Source: Acinetobacter sp. ANC 3903
Lineage (GTDB): Bacteria; Pseudomonadota; Gammaproteobacteria; Pseudomonadales; Moraxellaceae
Reading direction: 5' to 3'
DNA length: 64,000 nt
NCBI RefSeq assembly: GCF_002135315.1
Contig: NZ_NEGA01000007.1
Coordinates: 62,001-126,000 of the forward strand
Shown one piece after another: positions 57,718 through 64,000 of the stretch (position 1 is its first letter; each line of letters opens with the position of its first letter). Under the pieces are notes generated by a model. The model was not told where the DNA came from. It ran no database searches and saw only the letters and a program-made list of their open reading frames with translations. Position numbers and translations under genes: made by a program.

Positions 57718-59151
57718 TTAATTTTTATTGTGATATAACCAGTAGTAACTGGCATAGCAAGCGGCCATAAACAGCAAGCAGCCAATAAAACCTGACAGCA
57801 TTTCAGGATCATAGGCCATACTTAGACCTGTGGCTGTACAGCACACAAAACCAAGAATCGGCACCAGCGGAAACCACGGGGTACGGAATTTAAGTTCTGC
57901 AACACTATTGCCCTGCTTCAGCCATTGACGGCGGAAGTTAAACTGACTCCAGCAGATACTCATCCACACAATCACCATGGTGAATGCCGCAATACCCATC
58001 AGGTTTTTAAAAATAACATCTGCACCAAACTGTTCAGACAACAATCCTGGCAAACCGCCAATCATGGTGACCCAGATCGCAATGACAGGAACGCCTGATT
58101 TACTCACTTTGGCAAAGATACGTGGTAACTGGTTTTGTGCAGCCAAAGCCCACATCATGCGTGAAGCGGCATACAGGCCTGAGTTTGCAGTAGAAAGCAA
58201 GGCAGTAATAATCACAAAACGGATGATATCCACTGCATAAGGGATACCCATCAGGTTAAATACTGATACGAATGGGCTGCTGCTTAGGCCTTCACCTTGA
58301 GCGCCAGCATTGAGGCCTGCTTCGGTATAAGGAAGCAGTGAGCTGATCACGATGATGGTACCGACAAAGAAAATCATCAAACGCCAGACCGCGGCATGAA
58401 TTGCTTTAGGGACATTTTTTTCAGGATTTTCTGTCTCACCCGCGGCAATACCGATCATCTCGGTACCATTGAAGGCAAAGTTAACAATCAACAGTGTGCT
58501 GAAAATCGGAATCAAGCCATTGGGTAACCAGCCGTGTTCAGTCAAGTTGCTGAACAAGGGCGCAGATTCGTAACCCTGGAATGGAATAAAGCCAAAAATA
58601 CTGCCAAAACCGAGAATAATAAATACCAGCACGGTCGCGACTTTAATCATCGATAACCAAAACTCGGATTCCGCAAAAGTACGGGTTGAGCTCAAGTTTG
58701 AAATGAGTACGCCGCTGGCAAAAATCAGGGTCCATAACCAGATGGAGGTTTGCGGGAACCATTCCTGCATCAGAATAGCGGCTGCCGTGAATTCTGTACC
58801 TAAAGTGGCTGACCAGCCCAGCCAATACATCCAGGACACCATATAGCCTGTACCGGGACCAATATAGTTCGAGGCAAATGCACCAAAAGAACCGGATACA
58901 GGTAAATGCACCGCCAGTTCGCCCAGGCAAAGCATGACCATATAAGCGATTAAACCGCCAATGATATAGGCAAGTACTGCACCCAGTGGCCCGGCTTGTG
59001 AAATAACTTCACCAGAGCCCATAAACAGACCTGTACCAATGGCACCACCAAGTGACAACATAATGAGGTGACGTGTAGACATGGCTCTTTTGAGCGATGG
59101 CTTACGCTCCTCGGCAGACGAATGCTGCGAAGGTTGGGTAGGAGATTGCAT
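57718..59151 (-). CDS. Amino-acid permease (AAT/APC family)
   Basis: 477 aa, about 12 membrane spans. The first span carries the APC signature HLIMLSLGGAIGTGLFMGSG; later GTEMIGIAAGETENP and AANSGLYAASRMMWALA-like block (TANSGLYAASRMMWA). Imports an amino acid with protons; could be GabP, ProY or AnsP-like, not decidable here. Its leader (59152 onward) includes the structured region described separately. Confidence 0.88.
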   Translation of the reverse strand: MQSPTQPSQHSSAEERKPSLKRAMSTRHLIMLSLGGAIGTGLFMGSGEVISQAGPLGAVLAYIIGGLIAYMVMLCLGELAVHLPVSGSFGAFASNYIGPGTGYMVSWMYWLGWSATLGTEFTAAAILMQEWFPQTSIWLWTLIFASGVLISNLSSTRTFAESEFWLSMIKVATVLVFIILGFGSIFGFIPFQGYESAPLFSNLTEHGWLPNGLIPIFSTLLIVNFAFNGTEMIGIAAGETENPEKNVPKAIHAAVWRLMIFFVGTIIVISSLLPYTEAGLNAGAQGEGLSSSPFVSVFNLMGIPYAVDIIRFVIITALLSTANSGLYAASRMMWALAAQNQLPRIFAKVSKSGVPVIAIWVTMIGGLPGLLSEQFGADVIFKNLMGIAAFTMVIVWMSICWSQFNFRRQWLKQGNSVAELKFRTPWFPLVPILGFVCCTATGLSMAYDPEMLSGFIGCLLFMAACYASYYWLYHNKN

Positions 59152-59330
59152 AAAATAAAAAATAGGTTGAAAGTACTATTTTAAAGGCTTGTTCGATGAA
59201 TTTTCAAATAAATCATTTTTTGCTGATGATTATTGATTCATTAGACTTCTTTCATAAATCATTTTAGAAACTAAAAATTGTTCGTAAAGCCAAAATTGAA
59301 AATAGATTTTAGGAGATATTAGATTCATGA

Positions 59331-59420
59331 GTGTGGCATGGATGCCACACATTTCCCATCCTTTGCGCTGCATTTTAAAGCAGTGCTTAAAACTGGTTCA
59401 GGATGTCGTGTATGGGAAAT
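59331..59420. other. Two nested inverted repeats in the permease leader
   Basis: GTGTGGCAT/ATGCCACAC (59331–59350, 9-bp arms, 2-nt centre) is directly followed by ATTTCCCAT (59351) paired with ATGGGAAAT (59412), which encloses GCGCTGC/GCAGTGC (59365, 59380; 6 of 7). The 59152–59604 gap has no gene. Confidence 0.5.
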
Positions 59421-59604
59421 AAAAGGTTTTTCTTGCGGACTCAAAATATATTTTGAGATCCTCATTTTGATCTTTCAAAAGTAGAGAGATTGCCTACGAA
59501 AAGGTAAAAAAATTAAATCAATCAAATGAGGCTGTGCTGATTTAAAAAAATCTAATATTAAACATTTCTGATTTATGAAAGAGACTTATTACAGCTGTAG
59601 ATTT

Positions 59605-59629
59605 AAAAAAAGACCACATTTAGTGGTCT
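59605..59629 (-). terminator. Terminator overlapping the stop of the 52-aa gene
   Basis: Minus strand AGACCAC, loop TAAAT, GTGGTCT, seven T. The loop contains the stop codon TAA. Confidence 0.85.
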
Positions 59630-59778
59630 GGTGTCTGATATTTCTGCGGCTGGGGTGCCGGAGTTGTGGTTGTGGTATTGGCAGGATTTTTGCTTTGTTC
59701 TTCATCTTTGCTGGCGAGATATAAATATACAGCTGAAGGCAGCAGAATCATGAAAACAATAAAAACTTTTTTCAACAT
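59620..59778 (-). CDS. Small 52-aa membrane peptide
   Basis: Reads MLKKVFIVFMILLPSAVYLY, then LASKDEEQSKNPANTTTTTP and a Pro/Gln-rich end, APQPQKYQTPDH. An N-terminal Lys pair and one hydrophobic helix suggest a membrane-anchored or secreted peptide. The ribosome site is weak (CAGGTT well upstream of the ATG). A terminator begins inside the final codons, which supports a real transcription unit. No homologue recognised. Confidence 0.6.
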   Translation of the reverse strand: MLKKVFIVFMILLPSAVYLYLASKDEEQSKNPANTTTTTPAPQPQKYQTPDH

Positions 59779-60013
59779 AATGGCTTTTTCAACCTGATGA
59801 TTTGAGTATTGACCGGAATAAGTCGATCTTCACATGTAAATTGCGATAAACCAAGCCTTAAGTACAGTGCTCAGACAATCAATCTGCAAAAAACTAAAAT
59901 TTTAAAACTATAAAATTAAAATATAGTTGTGCTTAAGCAGCAATTGATATCAACGGAATGAAAATAGAATAAAGAAATTGAAGTGGTGAATTAAAACAGA
60001 CAGAGAAAATAGA

Positions 60014-60089
60014 TGGCGACCCTACGGGGATTCGAACCCCGGTTACCGCCGTGAAAGGGCGATGTCCTAGGCCTCTAGACGATAGGGTC
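60014..60089 (-). tRNA. tRNA-Glu (UUC), copy 4
   Basis: Identical to copy 1 with CCA encoded. Lies 19 bp downstream of rnt on the same strand, so probably in the pyrC–rnt transcript or its own. Confidence 0.97.
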
Positions 60090-60108
60090 GTTAGAAGATG
60101 GCGGTATC

Positions 60109-60768
60109 TTATTGATCCGCCACCAAAGTGTCAAGTAGATGGGGTGCGAGTTTGTTCAAAATATAGCAAAACAGTTCAGCAGTTTTTTGAGTATCGTATA
60201 GAGCAGAGTGTGCTTCCTTACCATCAAACTCAATTCCGGCCTGAATACATGATTTTGCCAGTACGGTTTGACCAAACATCACGGCACTTAAAGTCACGGT
60301 ATCGAACACAGAAAAACTGTGGAACGGATTCTGATTTTTAGTACCGGTACGTGCAATGGCTGCCTGGACAAAGCCTAAATCAAAATGCGCATTATGACCG
60401 ACCAAAACGGCATGGGTACAATTCTGCTGACGACGAACTTCATTCACAGATTTAAAGATACGCTTGAGCGCCGTCTTTTCATCTTCCGCCATTGCAATGC
60501 GCATTGGGTTTGAAGGATCTATACCAATAAACTCTAAGGAACGACGGTCTAAATTTGCCCCTGCAAAAGGGTTAATATGTGCATGGTGGGCCTCACCAGG
60601 TACAAATTGACCTTCTTCATTATAAATAATCGGGATGGCTGCAATTTCCAGTAAGGCATCGGTCTGGGAGTTAAAACCTGCTGTTTCGACATCGACAACA
60701 ACAGGTAAAAATCCACGGAAACGCTGACCAATTACTGGTTGGGTTTCATCTGTCACACTTTTCTCCAT
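60109..60768 (-). CDS. rnt: Ribonuclease T
   Basis: 219 aa. DEDDh exonuclease: [29 protein letters not shown] and [13 protein letters not shown]. Trims 3' ends of tRNA and other stable RNA. Overlaps the end of pyrC by 16 bp and is followed by a tRNA-Glu gene. Confidence 0.95.
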   Translation of the reverse strand: MEKSVTDETQPVIGQRFRGFLPVVVDVETAGFNSQTDALLEIAAIPIIYNEEGQFVPGEAHHAHINPFAGANLDRRSLEFIGIDPSNPMRIAMAEDEKTALKRIFKSVNEVRRQQNCTHAVLVGHNAHFDLGFVQAAIARTGTKNQNPFHSFSVFDTVTLSAVMFGQTVLAKSCIQAGIEFDGKEAHSALYDTQKTAELFCYILNKLAPHLLDTLVADQ

Positions 60769-61793
60769 TGGATGGTTTTACCCGCATACAGAGGGATAAT
60801 CTGTTCACCATCCAAATAGTCTAAACTTTCCGGAATAACTTGCTCTTCTTTTACCAGGGTAATGGTATTGGTATTGCGCGGCAGGCCATAGAAGTCAGCA
60901 CCGAAGTGGCTGGCAAAACCTTCCAGACGATCCAGTCGGCCTGCTTGATCAAAAGCCTGCGCATAGAGTTCAATTGCAGTCGGTGCGCTATAACAGCCGG
61001 CACAGCCACAAGCATTTTCTTTGGCATTTTTTGAATGTGGCGCACTGTCTGTTCCCAAGAAAAACTTAGGATTAGAACTGGTCGCAACTTCAAGTAATGT
61101 TTGCTGATGGGTTTGACGTTTTAAAATCGGCAAACAATAAAAATGCGGTTTAATACCACCAACCAGCATATCGTTACGGTTAAACAATAAATGCTGAGGG
61201 GTAATTGTAGCAGCTACATTGCGGTCTTGTTCAAGTACAAAATGGGCAGCTTCACTGGTGGTGATATGTTCGAGTACCAGTTTAAGCTTTGGAAACTGTT
61301 TAAGCAGTGGTGAAAGGACTTCATCCAGGAAGCGTTTTTCACGGTCAAAAATATCGACATGGTTGTGGGTGACTTCACCATGAAGCAACAACGGTACCTG
61401 ATGTTCTTCAAGCTGTTCAATCACGGCATAGACTTTACGAATATCACTTACGCCATTATCTGAATTGGTGGTGGCACCAGCTGGATATAGCTTGATGGCA
61501 TTGACATGTTCAGATTCTTTAATTTTTTTTACTTCGCTCGGCTGGGTTTGATCGGTAAAGTAAAGCACCATACGCGGATCGAATGCTACACCTTCAGGAA
61601 CGTGCGCCATAATGCGTTCACGATAAGCCAGTGCTTCTTCAACTGTTTTAATGGGAGGGACAGTATTTGGCATACAGATGGCACGCGCAAACTGCTTGGC
61701 AAGGTCGGGAACTGTACGTTTTAAAGATAAACCGTCACGTAAATGAGCATGCCAATCGTCTGGCTGGAGAAGAGTAATAGTATTCAAGGCCAT
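60753..61793 (-). CDS. pyrC: Dihydroorotase
   Basis: 346 aa. Metal-binding [21 protein letters not shown] with the bridging lysine, LLHGEV and EHITT, and the substrate motif [10 protein letters not shown]. Cyclises carbamoyl aspartate in pyrimidine synthesis. Type II length. Confidence 0.95.
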   Translation of the reverse strand: MALNTITLLQPDDWHAHLRDGLSLKRTVPDLAKQFARAICMPNTVPPIKTVEEALAYRERIMAHVPEGVAFDPRMVLYFTDQTQPSEVKKIKESEHVNAIKLYPAGATTNSDNGVSDIRKVYAVIEQLEEHQVPLLLHGEVTHNHVDIFDREKRFLDEVLSPLLKQFPKLKLVLEHITTSEAAHFVLEQDRNVAATITPQHLLFNRNDMLVGGIKPHFYCLPILKRQTHQQTLLEVATSSNPKFFLGTDSAPHSKNAKENACGCAGCYSAPTAIELYAQAFDQAGRLDRLEGFASHFGADFYGLPRNTNTITLVKEEQVIPESLDYLDGEQIIPLYAGKTIQWRKV

Positions 61794-61938
61794 TTCAATC
61801 GAAGAAATAAAACAAATGATAATCCATAAAGTGTGAAAATGGTAACGAGAATTACAGACAAATGGTTAGAGATGTATAATTACAAACGTGAAATATATGT
61901 TATTTTTAGTAACTAAAAGAAGTAAGTAATGCTAGGAA

Positions 61939-63216
61939 ATGGAATCCAAGTATATTTTAGCGAAATTACAATACGATAAAGAAAAAATAGAAGAGCTGAT
62001 TACGCGGCAAAGTCGTCGTGTAGGTCAGGTTTTTCCCAAAAAAATGGAACAGGAATTTTGCTCTAAAAACCTGGAACGTGCCCGTAAGCATGTAGAAAAA
62101 TATCTATGGGGCGGCATTTTATCCTATTTTATGTTTATGCTGGTTATGATTCCGAGTGATTACTGGATTATAGATCAGCAATATTTTGCTCATGATTTTG
62201 TGCAATGCGTAGTTGGCCTGGTCAATGGCGGTCTTTGTTTACTCTTCTTATTTTGCATTTCATATTTTCCTAAATTACGTGCATATTTTGCTCAAGCTTC
62301 CATGGCGCTTATGTTCTGGGCCATTATATCCATAGCTTGGACGACGATTACTGTAAAAACCATTGCCATGCAGCATCAGGCCATGGCCATAATTTGTATT
62401 ATTTATATTATTGCTCCTCTTATTACCGGGGTGAAGCCAATCCAGATACTCATGACTGGATTATCTGCAGCATCAGTGACCATCCTGCTATTTGTTGCTT
62501 TGGATGTCGAATTTGATGCTGTAGTACTGGGGCGTATTCTCTTTGGTATTTGTATACTGAGTTATGTGATTTGCCACATGATTTTTGCACGTGAACGAAT
62601 GATTTATTTGTATTCCATGCGTGCCAGAATCAGTGAAAAAATGCATCGCATTCATAATTCTGAATTATTGCATTTAAGTCAGCATGATGACCTGACTAAA
62701 ATTTCAAACCGTCGTAGTTTCGATGAAATGATGCAAGTATTTTACGAACAAACCCGTCAAGACCAAAGCGCTTTATCCGTCCTGTTTATAGATATCGACT
62801 ACTTTAAAAAATATAACGATTTTTATGGGCACCAGAAAGGCGATAATGTGATTTCTTCTATCGCCAAATCGATTAAAAATGCCATTCGGCATATGGATTT
62901 TGTTGCACGATATGGTGGGGAAGAGTTTGTGGTACTACTGCCTGAAACAGATGCTCATGGTGCCTATGCCGTAGCGTCAAATATCTATAAGGCCATAGAG
63001 CGTTTGGAAATTCCCCATGCCGAATCCTTGGTTTCGAACTATATTACCATCAGTTTGGGAATCACCGTATATCGTGGTGAAGCTGATTTGAGCAAAGAAG
63101 AATTATTAAGCATTGCTGATCAGGCTTTATATCGTGCCAAAGAGCTTGGTCGAAATCAGATTTATTATCAATCTATGGGTTCGAATATATCTGAAAGTAA
63201 TTTCATGAGATCATAA
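61939..63216 (+). CDS. Membrane GGDEF diguanylate cyclase
   Basis: 425 aa. After a charged N-terminus, six hydrophobic segments (~58–210) form an integral sensor, then a short coiled coil and a GGDEF domain: HDDLTKISNRRSFDEMM, FIDIDYFKKYNDFYGHQKGD and ARYGGEEFVVLLPE. Predicted c-di-GMP synthase. AGGA lies only 1 nt before the ATG, so the start may lie elsewhere. Confidence 0.88.
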   Translation: MESKYILAKLQYDKEKIEELITRQSRRVGQVFPKKMEQEFCSKNLERARKHVEKYLWGGILSYFMFMLVMIPSDYWIIDQQYFAHDFVQCVVGLVNGGLCLLFLFCISYFPKLRAYFAQASMALMFWAIISIAWTTITVKTIAMQHQAMAIICIIYIIAPLITGVKPIQILMTGLSAASVTILLFVALDVEFDAVVLGRILFGICILSYVICHMIFARERMIYLYSMRARISEKMHRIHNSELLHLSQHDDLTKISNRRSFDEMMQVFYEQTRQDQSALSVLFIDIDYFKKYNDFYGHQKGDNVISSIAKSIKNAIRHMDFVARYGGEEFVVLLPETDAHGAYAVASNIYKAIERLEIPHAESLVSNYITISLGITVYRGEADLSKEELLSIADQALYRAKELGRNQIYYQSMGSNISESNFMRS

Positions 63217-63228
63217 ACAGATCATATA

Positions 63229-63259
63229 AAAAAACCGCTCGAAAGAGCGGTTTTTTTTT
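63229..63259. terminator. Bidirectional terminator between GGDEF gene and argG
   Basis: AACCGCTC, GAAA loop, GAGCGGTT, A run before and T run after. Confidence 0.93.
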
Positions 63260-63273
63260 GACCTTAAACAAAC

Positions 63274-64000
<727 letters not shown>

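Overview
The window reads as a chromosomal segment of an Acinetobacter species (Moraxellaceae, Gammaproteobacteria). Supporting this are the moderate-to-low GC content, an RNase HI–DnaQ fusion, FimL next to NudC, a stand-alone RsxB beside endonuclease III, a trimeric autotransporter, and housekeeping gene orders (rsmI/lpoA/yraN/dolP, zapA/6S RNA/ygfB/pepP, rnt/pyrC). The species is not resolved. No prophage, plasmid or CRISPR array was seen.

Layout. 1–9 kb is accessory and envelope-related: the 3' end of a trimeric autotransporter adhesin, a LuxR-type regulator, several lipoproteins including an intact NlpE-like protein beside a decayed copy of it, a PlsC-like acyltransferase, a TauE/SafE-type permease and a tiny Asp/His/Arg-rich lipoprotein. 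9–25 kb is mostly housekeeping: rsmD–mrdA, a YfaZ-like protein, a DUF445 membrane protein, adk, a small membrane protein truncated by a 309-bp MITE-like element, rsxB–nth, gdhA, a META/DUF4377 lipoprotein, a DODA-type dioxygenase, rlmH, an M28 peptidase, a probable small RNA and lon. At 25–31 kb a copper-type P1B ATPase with four YHS domains and its divergent MerR regulator sit between fau and the 6S RNA, splitting the otherwise conserved zapA–ssrS–fau block; zapA, a coiled-coil protein, ygfB and pepP follow.

32–45 kb holds a GAF-GGDEF cyclase, a DUF378 protein, the ubiquinone hydroxylase pair ubiH/ubiI-like, a short SutA-like acidic protein, rsmI diverging from a minimal LpoA-like gene, yraN, a DolP-like BON lipoprotein, an alpha/beta hydrolase, nudC–fimL and rnhA-dnaQ. 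45–56 kb has an MltD-like lytic transglycosylase with eight LysM repeats, the yejABEF peptide importer and an Old Yellow Enzyme reductase. 56–64 kb has four separate tRNA-Glu(UUC) genes interleaved with a lipase-like protein, an amino-acid permease and a previously unlisted 52-aa membrane peptide, then rnt–pyrC, a membrane GGDEF cyclase and the 3' part of argG.

How the parts fit: many genes act on the envelope and peptidoglycan (PBP2, LpoA-like, MltD, DolP, adhesin, YejA importer), on rRNA/tRNA maturation (RsmD, RlmH, RsmI, RNase T), and on global transcription control (6S RNA, SutA-like protein). The most distinctive observations are the four-YHS copper ATPase inserted beside 6S RNA, the candidate small RNA downstream of lon, the MITE that supplies a stop codon, the truncated non-lipidated LpoA, and the small peptide whose stop codon lies in its own terminator loop. 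I found no clearly new multi-gene defence or mobile system.
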